The notes under the pieces are model-generated. The model was not told the origin of the DNA and did no database searches. It saw only the letters and a list, made by a program, of their open reading frames with translations. From DASQFI01 sp963780895 (GTDB lineage: Bacteria; Acidobacteriota; Vicinamibacteria; Vicinamibacterales; SCN-69-37): a stretch of 64,000 nucleotides of DNA. Positions 47,538 to 58,201 of the stretch are shown in pieces. The DNA is taken from assembly GCA_963780895.1 (NCBI GenBank), contig CAWAEG010000008.1:1-64000 (forward strand). Direction: 5' to 3'. Every line of letters starts with the position of its first letter. Position 1 is the stretch's first letter. A program made the translations under genes and the position numbers.

Positions 47538-49166
47538 CTAGAACGCCGAGGTCTGATACCGCTTCCGGAGATGATTCCGGACAATGATCGCGGTCAGATT
47601 CAGGGCGACGACGATCGCCAGGAGAAGAATCGCGGTCGCGTACACCATGGGCTTCGCCGCTTCGACGTTCGGGCTCTGAAAGCCGACGTCGTAGATGTGG
47701 TAGCCGAGGTGCATGAACTTGCGCTCGAGGTGGAGGAACGGGTAGATGCCGTCGATGGGCAGATCGGGCGCGAGCTTCACGACGCCGGTAATCATCAGCG
47801 GCGCGACCTCGCCGGCGCCGCGAGCCATTGCCAGAATCAGTCCCGTCAGGATGCCGGGCGCGGCCGCGGGCATCACCACCCGCAGGATCGTCTGGAACTT
47901 CGTCGCGCCCGTCGCGAGTGAGGCTTCCCGCATCGATCGCGGCACGGCGCCAAGGGCCTCTTCGGAGGCGACAATCACGACCGGTACCGTGAGCAGACCG
48001 AGCGTCAGCGACGCCCACAGGATTCCGCCGGTCCCGAACGTCGGCGTCGGCAGCCGCTCCGCGAAAAACGCCTGATCGATCGAGCCGCCGACGAAGTACA
48101 CGAAGAAGCCCAATCCGAAGACGCCGAACACGATGGACGGCACGCCGGCCAGGTTGTTGACGGCGATGCGCACCAGCCGGACCAGAACCCCCTGATGGGC
48201 GTACTCCCGCAGGTACAGCGCCGCCAGGACGCCGAACGGCACGGCGAGCAGGCTCATGAGGATGACCATCATCACGGTGCCGAAGATGGCCGGTAGAATG
48301 CCGCCCTCCGTGTTGGACTCGCGGGGCTCACCGGCCAGGAACTCCCAGAGCCTCGATGAATAAACCCGAACCTGGCCCGCAAAGGACAGCTCGTTGGCGC
48401 GGTACGCGCGGAAGATGTCGAGGGTCGCCGTGTCCTTCTCGGTGCCGTCAGCGGTCGCGACGACAACGTGCGTTCGCGAGGCCTGAGCGATCGTGTCCGC
48501 GAGCCGCCGTTCGGCCGCGGCGTATTCGGCGTTGAGCTCGTTGACGTGCTGCTCGATGGCCGCCCGGGCGGCCGCGACATCGGCGCCACCCCTGAGCTCG
48601 ACCCGGCGCAGCTCGAGACGCGCCTCCTCGATCGACGCGTTGATGGCGCCGATCTCGTTGCGCTCGATGTCGCGGATCCGGTCGCGATCGTCTTCCGCCC
48701 GGTCGATGAGCGGGGTCAGGGCCTGCCAGACCGGATCGGCGCCGGTCGCGATCTCCCGTTCGCCTTCCAGCAGCCGGACCGGCGTGCCGATGAGCGGACC
48801 GTATTCGCGCCGCTCGATGTAGGCGACTTCGCGGGGCCTCGTCTGCTCGGTGATCTCCGCCTCGTCGACCCAGCGGAAATCAGCGCCGAGAATGTCACGG
48901 TTGCCCAGCTTGAACTGGAGACGGTGGACTTTGTTGTGCTGCGGCGTGCCGGGCGCCGGAATGCCTTCGCGCGTGACGATCTCCCCGAGCAGGATCGTCG
49001 CGTCTTTCAGCGTCGCGCGCGTGAGCGGCCGCGGCCAGAAGAACCCGAGGCCATTGACGAGGATCAGGCCGACCATCCCCGTGATCATGAGCAGACTGAT
49101 CGCGAGACCGGTCCCCGTGAACCAGATGGCCGGATCGCCTCGGCGGATCAGCTCTCGAACGCGCAT
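47538..49166 (-). CDS. pstA: Phosphate ABC transporter permease PstA (long form)
   Basis: 542 residues. The first membrane helix (AIWFTGTGLAISLLMITGMV) is followed by a large extracytoplasmic insertion of about 230 residues with a coiled-coil-like segment (DRDRIRDIERNEIGAINASI), then the six-helix permease domain with LLAVPFGVLAALYLREYAHQ and EEALGAVPRSMREASLATGA (the EAA loop that docks PstB). The insertion is found in the longer PstA proteins of several phyla. Its start shares TGATG with the pstC stop. A complete operon around it leaves no doubt about function. Confidence 0.93.
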   Translation of the reverse strand: MRVRELIRRGDPAIWFTGTGLAISLLMITGMVGLILVNGLGFFWPRPLTRATLKDATILLGEIVTREGIPAPGTPQHNKVHRLQFKLGNRDILGADFRWVDEAEITEQTRPREVAYIERREYGPLIGTPVRLLEGEREIATGADPVWQALTPLIDRAEDDRDRIRDIERNEIGAINASIEEARLELRRVELRGGADVAAARAAIEQHVNELNAEYAAAERRLADTIAQASRTHVVVATADGTEKDTATLDIFRAYRANELSFAGQVRVYSSRLWEFLAGEPRESNTEGGILPAIFGTVMMVILMSLLAVPFGVLAALYLREYAHQGVLVRLVRIAVNNLAGVPSIVFGVFGLGFFVYFVGGSIDQAFFAERLPTPTFGTGGILWASLTLGLLTVPVVIVASEEALGAVPRSMREASLATGATKFQTILRVVMPAAAPGILTGLILAMARGAGEVAPLMITGVVKLAPDLPIDGIYPFLHLERKFMHLGYHIYDVGFQSPNVEAAKPMVYATAILLLAIVVALNLTAIIVRNHLRKRYQTSAF

Positions 49167-51424
49167 CAGATGGCCTTGTACCGCTCGCGCAGCCGCTGGC
49201 GAATGACCTCGGCGACGGTGTTGAGCGTGAACGTCATGACGAAGAGCAGGGCAGCCGAGAGGAACAGCGTGCGATAGAGCGTGCCGGCCTGCGGCGCTTC
49301 AGGAATCTCGACGGCGATGTTGGCTGACAGCGTCCGGAAGCCGTTGAAGATCGACCAGTCCATCAGCGGCGTGTTGCCCGTGGCCATCAGGACGATCATC
49401 GTCTCGCCGACGGCGCGGCCGAAGCCGATCATGATGGCCGAGAACACGCCCGGGCTGGCAGTGGGGACGACGACGCGAATCGCAGTCTGCCACCGGCTGG
49501 CGCCCAACGCGAGCGACGCGGCGGAGAGGTTCGACGGCACGCTCGAGAACGCGTCTTCCGAGATCGTGAAGATGATCGGAATGACGGCAAATCCCATCGC
49601 CAGGCCGACGACCAGGCTGTTCCGCTGGTCGTAGGTGAAGCCCAGATTTGCCAGCCACTGGCGGACATCGCCGCCAAACGCCGCGGCCTCCACCGTCGGC
49701 GCCAGCAGCAGCGCCAGCCAGCCGCCAAGGATCACCAGCGGGATGATGAGAATGAGCTCGGCGCCGATGCGAACGCGGCGTCGGAGAGCACCGGGCAGGA
49801 CGTTCCAGACGAACATCGCCAGCGTGCCGACGACCGGCAGGACGAGCATCAACAACATCACGCCGACGAGGTTCCGCTCGACGACCGGCGCGAGGTAGAG
49901 ACCGGCAATGAAGCCGATGACGACGCTCGGCAGGGCCGCCATGATCTCGACCGTGGGTTTAATCCGGGCCCGGATGGACGGGTGCACGAACTGCGACGTA
50001 TACAGCGCGCCCAGAACGGCAAGCGGGATCGCGAAGATCAGCGCGTACACCGTCCCCTTGAGCGTGCCGAAGATGAGAGGCACGAGGCTGATCTTCGGCT
50101 CGAACTCGTCGGTGGCGCCCGTCGATTGCCAGACATACTCCGGCTGGCCGTAGCCTTCGTACCAGACCTTGCCGAAGAGCGTCTTCCAGCTCACTTCAGG
50201 ATGAGGATTGGCCAGAGCAAGCGATCGATCGCGCCCGTCTGCCGCACGGCGAGAAGACCGTCGCTCCGCGGCGTCAGGACCACGTGCGTCGCCGGCGCCG
50301 TGCCGGCCAGCGTGAGCAGCGTGCGGCCGGATGTCTGGTGCCGCAGCATGATGCTACCGTCGGCGCCGGCCGTGGCGAACGTGCGATCCCGGGTGGATGC
50401 GCCGATGTCCGTGACGGGTGAACCCTGTGGCTCGAAATCATCCGCTTTGATGAGACCGAGCGCGCCCTCCGCGGCGACCGGCGCGCGGAACCAGGCGCTG
50501 ACGCGGCCGTCCTGGGTCCCGACGATGAACGTGTGGCCGCCGATCACGTAGTTCAACGCGGTCACGGGCGACGAGCCGTTCTTCCCGACGTCGGTCAGCG
50601 TCGGCTGTGTCGCCGAACTCCCAGTGGTAGACGTCGCCGGCATCGGTGCCCGCCACGGCGAAACCTGTTTGGCTGACCTTCAACGCCGTGACTTTCTGAC
50701 CGCCGGGCACCTGCACGACCGCTTCGTTGGCCGCGCCGGACGGATCGGCCCACCAGAACTTGATCTCGTTGTCGGTGACCTGACCCGCGACGAACTTGCT
50801 GTCGTTGTCTTCGACGTACGAGATTCGCTGGAGCGGTCGCTTCCCGGCATCGAACGGGATGACCGCGCGCTCCACAAGGTCCACCGTGACGTTCTTGAGA
50901 ACGCCGGCCTCGTAGACCGGCACGAACGTGAGCCTGAGCAGCGCGACGCGTCCGTCGCTCGTCCCGAGCGCGATGAAGTCGCCGGCGAGCGATCGCGATC
51001 CCGTCGTGATCGTCGCGTCCTTGAGCGAGGGAGGCACGAGATCGAACGCGGGCTGTCCTGTGTCCGTGGCAAAGAAGGTCAACGTCCCTGACGGCGTGAC
51101 GTCGTAGACGTACCGGACGGAGTCGTCCGCGCCGACCACCGCATGCGCAGGGGAGCCCGGCGCCACGGTCCCGTCCAGCCGCATCGCGCCCATGTGGGCT
51201 GCCCGGGCCGCCGTGAAGAGCGGCAGCGCCTCGGCGCCGATGAACACCAGGATGCCGATGACGCTGATGATGACCGCGATCCCGCCGAGCGTGATGATGC
51301 CTACGGCCGCGCGGTCGATCTTCTTCAGCCGGCCGATGCGGCGCGCCGCCGCCGCCATCTGCCGGCGAACGGCGGATTCGCCGTGCTCGAGGTCCGCGGC
51401 GGTGGGTGTAATCGAGGCGCTCAT
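49166..51424 (-). pseudogene. pstC: Phosphate ABC transporter permease PstC (long form), two frameshifts
   Basis: About 753 codons. The N terminus MSASITPTAADLEHGESAVR leads to a first membrane helix (GIAVIISVIGILVFIGAEAL), then a roughly 300-residue extracytoplasmic region rich in beta strands (SPAHAVVGADDSVRYVYDVT). Near 50615 the frame shifts, and near 50218 it shifts back: the middle (KNGSSPVTALNYVIGGHTFI) is read in another frame. The permease half continues HPEVSWKTLFGKVWYEGYGQ, TLKGTVYALIFAIPLAVLGA and the EAA region EDAFSSVPSNLSAASLALGA. Both lesions together restore the frame, so the total length is an exact multiple of three. It pairs with PstA in the membrane. Confidence 0.9.
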
Positions 51425-51493
51425 GTCAGCGGCGCGCAGCCGAAGCAGGCGTGCCGCGAACCGCGGCCGGCTCGGGCACCCCTGGAGTCATGT

Positions 51494-52467
51494 TTACTTG
51501 GCGATCTTCGCCAGCTCTTCCTTGACCTGGGCCGCGGTCAACGGCATGTAGCCGTCCTTGACCACGACCTCCTGCCCCTCTTTGCTCAGGATGAGCTTGA
51601 GGAACTCGAGTTGGAGCGGATCGAGCGGTTTGCTCGGGTTCTTGTTCACGTAGAGGTAGAGGAACCGGCTGAGCGGATATTTGCCGGCGGTCACTTCTTC
51701 GTACGTCCCTTCGAGATACGGGCCCGCGTCCTTTTCGGCCAGCGGTACCGCGCGGACACCGGACGTGCGGTACCCGCTGCCGCTGTAGCCGATGCCGAAC
51801 CGGTCTTCGCTGACACCCTGCACGACCGATGCGGACCCGGGCTGTTCCTTGACCGTGTCCTTGTAGTCGCCATTCATCAGGACGTGTTCCTTGAAGAACC
51901 CGTAGGTGCCGCTCGCCGAGTTGCGGCCGTAGAGGCCGATCGGCCGGTTGGCCCAGTCACCGGTGAGCCCGAGCTGTCCCCAGGTCGTCACGTTCTGCTT
52001 GTAGCCGCGGCGGCGTGACTTGCCGAAGATCGCCTCGACCTGGGCGAGCGAGAGCTGCTTGATCGGGATTGTCGCGGTGGACGTACACGGCCAGCGCGTC
52101 GTAACTCGTGCGGATTTCCGTCGGGGGATAGCCGTGCTTCTGCCGGAATTGATCGATCTCGGTCGACCGCATCGTCCGCGACATCGGACCGAACTGCGCC
52201 GTGCCGGCGATGAGCGCGGGCGGCGCCGTCGACGATCCCTTGCCCTCGATCTGCACTTTGACGTTCTGATAGAACTTCCGGAACGTCTCGGCCCAGAACG
52301 TCATCAGGTTGTTCATCGAGTCGGAGCCGATGCTGCTGACGCTGCCGGACACGCCGCTGGTTTTCTGATAGGCGGGAATCCCCGGGTCAACCTTGATCAC
52401 CTGGCGGGCCGCGAGCGCCGGCCGTGATGGTGAGCACGGCGGCCGAAACAGTCAGTGTGCGTTTCAT
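51494..52467 (-). pseudogene. pstS: Phosphate-binding periplasmic protein PstS, two frameshifts
   Basis: About 324 codons. MKRTLTVSAAVLTITAGA is the signal peptide; near 52420 the frame shifts and the mature part begins VIKVDPGIPAYQKTSGVSGS. SVSSIGSDSMNNLMTFWAET and KGSSTAPPALIAGTAQFGPM carry phosphate-contact residues typical of PstS (the SGS/SSTAP and GSD segments). Near 52065 there is a second break, after which KQLSLAQVEAIFGKSRRRGY, GLYGRNSASGTYGFFKEHVL and YPLSRFLYLYVNKNPSKPLD lead to the end. It captures phosphate and delivers it to PstCA. It is the first gene after the OprP-like porin, 42 bases away. Confidence 0.9.
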
Positions 52468-52509
52468 TGGAGTGCCTCCACGAAGAGTGCCTTTCCGTCG
52501 CAAATTCCG

Positions 52510-53961
52510 TTAGAAGATGAACTGCGCCTGAAGCCGGAGCTCATGGTCCTTCCGCGCCGTCTGGCCGGGATTCCGCGGAATCTCGATGCGGCCGAAGTCC
52601 ATCTGGAACTTGAGCGTGTGACGGCGGTAGTAGTAGCTGAACGCACCGCGGATTTCCTTGTGCGTGTCGTCGGTCGAGGCGGTTAGATCCGACACCTCGC
52701 GTTGCCCGTATCGGAACGCCGCTTCCCACGTCCGGAACTGGTTGAGCATCATGCCGGCCTGGATGTAGCCGCCGTTCGAGTCGAATTCGTCGCCCGTCTC
52801 GGGTGTCCGGTGCCGGAAGAAATACTCGCCCGTCGCCGAGAAGCCCTTGTACTTGAAGATCCCATCGAGCCCGATGACGTCGGATTTCAAATCGTTTCCC
52901 GTCGTGGTGCGGTGGAAATCGTTGTGCTCAAACTCGATCGCGACTGCATAGATCGGCACGGTCGTGGATTCGAAGTCGACCTCCGAATAGAGCGCGCCGC
53001 TGACCCAGGCACGCTGCCCGAGCACCTGATTTCCGTTCGGCTGCCACATGAGGCGCGCGTTCACTTGCAGCGCGTCGTTGTCGTTTTCGCTCCGGGTCCG
53101 GCCGGCGCCGTTGAAGATGCCGCCGCGGTATTCGATCTGGTTGTTCCAGACCGCACCCTGAGCCACGACTCCGGTGTCGCGGCCGCGGGCGTATTCGTTC
53201 GAGACAAGCGAGCGATCGACGAACTGCTGATTGCCGGACGAGGTCATCTCCTGGCGGCCGAACGGCACTTTGAACTGGCCGAACACGACGCGGAACTGTC
53301 CTCGGCCTTGCGGATCCCACGCGATGCTCGCGTCCTCGAGCATGTTGCCGGGCGCATTGGCGGCCGTGACGTCGGGCCAGTTGAGCTGCAGCTCGTACGC
53401 GAGCCGAGGGAGAATCGCCGGCGCAGGGGCCACGTCTGGCGGCCGCCAGAACCAGCCTTCGAGCTTGAACTTCGCGCGTCGAATCCGGAACGATCCTTTC
53501 GAGTCGCCCTGCTCGGCGGTTCCGGCCAACGCCGGCGAAACCTCATCCGGAAAGACGTGTGTGTAACGCACCTGGATCCGGTTCGAGATCTCGAGGTAGG
53601 CGAGATCGGTGGTGATCCTCGTCTTGCCGTCGCGCCATTCGATGCGCTGCACTGGCGCCGGCGGCTCCAGCACGACTTCAGAAATGCCGTGCTTGAAGTA
53701 AAAGAGCTGGAGGGCGCGCTCCGAGTCGCCCACGACCGTCTCCCCGTTCGGGCCGGTCCCGGGCCGCGTGATCCCTCGGCCCATCTCACCGGTCAGTTCG
53801 AACCGTTCAGCCTCGGCGGCGTTGTTGAAGACATAGATCCTGTCGTCCCGCTTGATCTCCTTGTAATAGAAACCTTGCGCGAACGCCGACGCCACGATGG
53901 CCACGAGTAAGCCCATCGCCGTAAGACCCACCCTCGCACACCACCGCGCTGCTGCCGTCAT
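52510..53961 (-). CDS. OprO/OprP-type phosphate-selective porin
   Basis: 483 residues. A signal peptide (through ASAFAQ) is followed by a short N-terminal region and a beta barrel of the phosphate-selective porin O/P family: FRIRRAKFKLEGWFWRPPDV, FRVVFGQFKVPFGRQEMTSS, FVDRSLVSNEYARGRDTGVV and the final strand HELRLQAQFIF with C-terminal Phe. As the first gene of the pst cluster, and downstream of a four-unit Pho-box-like site, it should bring phosphate across the outer membrane under phosphate limitation. Selectivity is inferred from family and context. Confidence 0.9.
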   Translation of the reverse strand: MTAAARWCARVGLTAMGLLVAIVASAFAQGFYYKEIKRDDRIYVFNNAAEAERFELTGEMGRGITRPGTGPNGETVVGDSERALQLFYFKHGISEVVLEPPAPVQRIEWRDGKTRITTDLAYLEISNRIQVRYTHVFPDEVSPALAGTAEQGDSKGSFRIRRAKFKLEGWFWRPPDVAPAPAILPRLAYELQLNWPDVTAANAPGNMLEDASIAWDPQGRGQFRVVFGQFKVPFGRQEMTSSGNQQFVDRSLVSNEYARGRDTGVVAQGAVWNNQIEYRGGIFNGAGRTRSENDNDALQVNARLMWQPNGNQVLGQRAWVSGALYSEVDFESTTVPIYAVAIEFEHNDFHRTTTGNDLKSDVIGLDGIFKYKGFSATGEYFFRHRTPETGDEFDSNGGYIQAGMMLNQFRTWEAAFRYGQREVSDLTASTDDTHKEIRGAFSYYYRRHTLKFQMDFGRIEIPRNPGQTARKDHELRLQAQFIF

Positions 53962-54007
53962 GCCACACTCTCCGTTGAGACCGCAGTCTGGTACCAGCCT
54001 AGGGACC

Positions 54008-54051
54008 GCACGTTACAGGCACGAATCACCTCCGTTACACGAACGTTAAAT
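54008..54051 (-). promoter_or_regulatory. Pho-box-like site of four 11 bp units
   Basis: On the minus strand the bases form four tandem 11-mers: ATTTAACGTTC, GTGTAACGGAG, GTGATTCGTGC, CTGTAACGTGC. Three share TAACG at exactly the same phase and the third is degenerate. PhoB sites are built of 11 bp direct repeats, and this one lies 47-90 bases upstream of the oprP-like gene, right where the pst operon promoter should be. It strongly suggests PhoB control of the whole operon. Confidence 0.7.
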
Positions 54052-54095
54052 CGGGCTTTCCGAAGGGGATTTGCCGCGTATTTGGCCGAAAACCC

Positions 54096-54128
54096 GGGGG
54101 AGGGGCGGGGCGATCCCACCCCTCCCTT
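54096..54128 (-). terminator. Strong GC hairpin downstream of the Oar-like receptor
   Basis: On the minus strand GGGAGGGGTGGG pairs with CCCCGCCCCTCCC across a 4-base loop (one G-T pair). It begins 8 bases after the receptor stop and is followed by CCGGGTTTT. It is probably the intrinsic terminator of the receptor gene, keeping it apart from the pst operon. Confidence 0.65.
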
Positions 54129-54133
54129 AAAGC

Positions 54134-57100
54134 TTAAAACTTCATCCGGAACCCGAGCTGCATGACCCGCGGGCCGCCAACCGTTTCGGTGATCAGCCCG
54201 AAGTCAGTGGTGCCCGCATCGCCGATGACGTTGTTCGGCAGCCCGTAGTTGACAGTGTTCAGCAGGTTGAAGATGTCCCACTTGATCTCGAAGCTCGTCC
54301 GGCCGGTCCCGAACGTCTTCGACAGGCTCAGGTCCACGCGTCGCTGCCAGAGCCCGCGCAGCACATTGCGACCCAGGTTGCCGAAGCCGCGGTTGTCCGG
54401 ATACCCGCCGGCAGCCGTCTGCGGCGAGCAGAGCACCGACGCGTTGAAAGCACCCTCCCACGGATCCGCTGCCGACTGTTTTAGTTCGTCGAGCGAACCG
54501 CAGAGACTCGGGCGTCCGAACGCCGAGCGATATATGCCACCCGATCCCAGGCGCACGTTCGTGTACTGCGCCATGCTCTGCGATTCCGGCTCCGCCGAGA
54601 AAATCGAGTAGGGCAGACCCGACTGCATCTGCACGAATCCCGACACCCGTATTCCCTGCCCGATGCCGCTGAATGGCAGCTCGTAGACGAAGCTGCCGGC
54701 GAAACGATGCGGCCGGTCGAAGTCGGAAAGCGCGTAGTTCGCGTCGAGGTTTCGCTGGTCGCCTTGTGCCGCAAAGCCGACGTTCGGGACGTCAGGCTTG
54801 CCGCCGCCGGCCGTGCTGCCCGGATCGGCCGAGCTCGTGTCCTTCGAGCGCGAGTACGTGTAGGAGAGATTGAACTGCAGGCCGTTCGTCAGCCGCTGCA
54901 TCAGGTTGAGCTGCAGCGAGTGGTACCGGGAGCGGGCGGTGTTGTCGAGGAGCACGGCCTCGGGGATGTTGAACCCGAGGATCGGCGCCCGGGCCTCGAA
55001 CGGGATGACGTTGTTCACCCCCGTCGCACCGGTACTCAGGTTGTAGTCGAGCAGACCGGTCACCGAATTGGTGAAGCCAAACGCTTTGCCAAGGCCACGC
55101 TCGCGTGCCGTCGCGCCGGCATTGAGCGGCCCGTTCGGTGCTCCCAGCGTCGACATACGCCTTGTTGAACCGCTCGAAGATGTAATCAGGCGTCGACGGA
55201 TCGTTGAGATCGAAGCCCTGGTTGAACGCGCGCGACTCGAGCAGTTCGTGCCCGCGGCTGCCGACGTAGCGGGCTTCTACCATCAGGTTGGTGGCCAATT
55301 GCCGCTGGATACCGATCCCGAACTGCTCGATCCAGGGGGTCTCGAGATCGCGGGAAATGGCGCGGAACTCGAACGTCTCGGCGACGTTGCCGAGAATCGG
55401 CAGGCCTGTGAGGGGATCGGTCCGGTTGTTCGACCCGTCGGCCTGGCGCGTGACGCCGGTGGCGTCGCGGATCTCATAGAGGCCGTTGGCGCCGGTGTTA
55501 CGGACGACCCGGTTCGGCAAGTAGTGGTTCAAGCCGAGCGCCGGATTCTGCTGCGAGAAGGCGCGTCGCGAGCGGCACCAGCCGGCTCGGCGCCGTGACT
55601 TCGATCTCGCGCAGGAACGGATAGTTGCTGAAGACCGTGTTGATGAAGGCTGACGACGGCCGGTCGTAGAAGATGCCGTAGCCTCCGCGCACGACCGTCC
55701 GGCCGTCGGCGTCGGCCGACCACGCGAAGCCGAGCCGCGGTGCGAAGTTGTTCCAGTCCTGGCCCTTCAGCGTGTGCTTGTTGTCCACTTTTCGGGTGGC
55801 CGCGACCGCCTCGTCAATGGCGGCGAACCCGGTCATCGTCGCGTTGCTCGGCACGATGAAGGCATTGGCGGGGTTCTCGGTGTCGGTGATGGCCTCGAAG
55901 TCCACGTTGCCGATCCGGCCATCCAACTCTTCGGGCCACCCGAAGAACTCATACCTCATACCGAGGTTGAGCGTGAGCCGGTTCGACAGGCGCCAGTCAT
56001 CGGACAGGAACCCGTTGAAATCCTGGAACCGGAAGCGCTTGTCGGTGACACCGAACTGCGTATCGCCCTCGGAGCCGAAACCGCGAAGCAGCTGGGTGAA
56101 GTTGTCGAACTTCTCGAACTCCGTCGCCTGTTCCTCCGGCAGGTTCGTGTCGAACTCGTTCCGCCGGTACTCGGCACCGTACTTGACGGAGTGCCGTCCG
56201 GTGGTCCAGGTGAGCGTGTCGCCGATCGTGTAGGTCCGCTGGCGGCGCCGGTTGAACGAGTCGTTCGGGCCGCCGAAGGAAAAGCGCTCCATCGTCGTGC
56301 CCGGCCGGCCAACGTAGTGCCCCAGCCGCGTCGTCGCATCGGAGGCGTCGAAGTTGTTCGCCGGATTCGGGATGCCGACGCTCGCGTTCGTCAAGGACAG
56401 AAATGGATCGTCGAGCCGCCGCGAGTTGTTCAGCGAGAAGATGCCGAAGCGGATCTCGTTGATCGTGCGATCGTTCAGCAGCATGGTGTCCGAGACCGCC
56501 AGGGTGCCGTTCTTGTCCGCCCGCCGCAGCGTGAACGGCGAGGCAAGGCTGAATGGATCAGGGAACGGATCGAGCCCCGGGAAGTCGGCAAAGAAGCCGG
56601 TGACCGACAGGCGGTTGTCGCTCGTCAGCTGGCCGTCCATGCGGATGTTGTATTGATCCTGCTCGAAGTCGGCGGGCACGACGTTCCGCTGACGGACGAG
56701 CGGGTTGTTGCCGTTATGGCCGCCGCCGGGCGCGAGCGGGTCGACCAGGGTTGACGGGATGCCCGCGCGGGGCGCGGGAATCACGAAGTCCCCGGTCACC
56801 GGGTTCCGCAGGTTGAACAGCGCCACGGCTACGTCGGAGATGTTGGCCGGGCCAGGAATCGATGCCAGGAAGTTCGCGGGATTTCTGTTCAGGGCCAGGA
56901 ACGCCGCATGCAGATTCTCCTTGGTGCGCGGGCCCTCGATCAGGCGAAGCGCTTCCGGCAGCACCGTGATGCTGCTCGCGGTCGGCACGAAGCCCGTTTC
57001 CGCCTGCGTCCGCTGATAGCCGCCGAAGAAAAAGAACTTGTCCCGGCGAATCGGCCCGCCGAGCGTGAAGCCGCCTTCGTTCCGGCGCGCCTTCGGCTTG

Positions 57101-57939
57101 TCGATGCCGTCGCGCTCATAGAAGAACTCGTTGGCGTTCATGCTCTCGTGCTGGAAGTTGTAGTAACCCACGCCCTTGAAGAGGTTCGATCCGCTCTTGG
57201 TTATGAGCTGGAAGTTGCCGCCGCCCGAACGGCCCGTCGACGCGTCGTACAAACTGGTCTGTAGCTTCACTTCCGCGAGAGTTTCCGGCGCCGGGTTGAT
57301 GTTGTCGGTGAGCGACCCTTCATTGGAAGTGAAATTGGTCGCGTCGATGCCGTTGAAGAACAGGCTCGTGCTCGTCGTGCGCGTCCCGTTGACCGATGGC
57401 GAGATGTTGCCCGTGCCGTTCACGAGCACTGGCGGCAACTCGGCGCTGACGCCGGCTTCCGACGACAAGAGATGTGTGAAGCTGCGGGTCGTCGTCGGCA
57501 CCATCGTCAATTCCTCGGCGCTGAGCCGCCGGAACGCCGTCGCCGTCGTCGGCGTCAGCAGCTCGACACCGCCCTGCACCGTGATCGACTCGCTGATCGC
57601 CCCGATCTCGAGCGTCACGTTCAGGCTCCGTGGAACGCCGGCCTCGACGACGACGTTGGGGCGCACCTGGCGTTTGAACGCCGCAAGCTCGAACGTCACG
57701 GTGTAGTCCCCGGGGGGTAGCGTGGTCAGCGTCCATTCGCCCTGGCCGCCCGTCACAATCGTACGAGTCACGCCGCCTTCGGGCTGAGTCGCCGTTACCG
57801 TCACTCCGGGCAGTACGCCGCCAGCCGCGTCTTTCACCAGGCCCGTCAGCGTGCCCGTCGATGTGCTCTGGGCGGCCGCCGGCACCGCGATCGACGCCAG
57901 AACAGCCAGCACCAGCCCTGCAAGTTTCAAACTCGTCAC
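54134..57939 (-). pseudogene. Oar-like TonB-dependent receptor, frameshifted twice
   Basis: About 1,270 codons. GTG 57939 has GGAGG upstream and begins a signal peptide (SLKLAGLVLAVLASIAVPAA). Then comes a carboxypeptidase-regulatory-like domain (GLVKDAAGGVLPGVTVTATQ), a plug region (NISPSVNGTRTTSTSLFFNG) and a long barrel typical of the Oar family (GGNFQLITKSGSNLFKGVGY, GFTLGGPIRRDKFFFFGGYQ). Near 55570 and again near 55165 the frame changes; the pieces SQQNPALGLNHYLPNRVV and KAYVSTLGAPNGPLNAGA restore it. The C terminus is VMQLGFRMKF, ending in Phe as expected. Its ligand is unknown. A strong hairpin terminator follows it. Confidence 0.88.
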
Positions 57940-58201
57940 TTCGACACCTCCGCTCGGAGGAGTCTGGCGGCTGCCTGTGTAGGGGATGCGACACGTCTGT
58001 AACAAGTGCGTGTACTGCCCGGCGTCGACACTCACCCAGCGCGGGAAATACAGGCTATTTCGGGTATTAGACCGTGTGTCGACTTTGTAACGTGACGGCG
58101 GCCGACCGCGGGTTGCGTGTTCGCGTGCCGCGTCTGGTCGGGAGCCAAGAGCAGAGACATGAAGGCTTCAAGCTTTTAGACCAGCCCGAGGAAGCGCGAT
58201 T

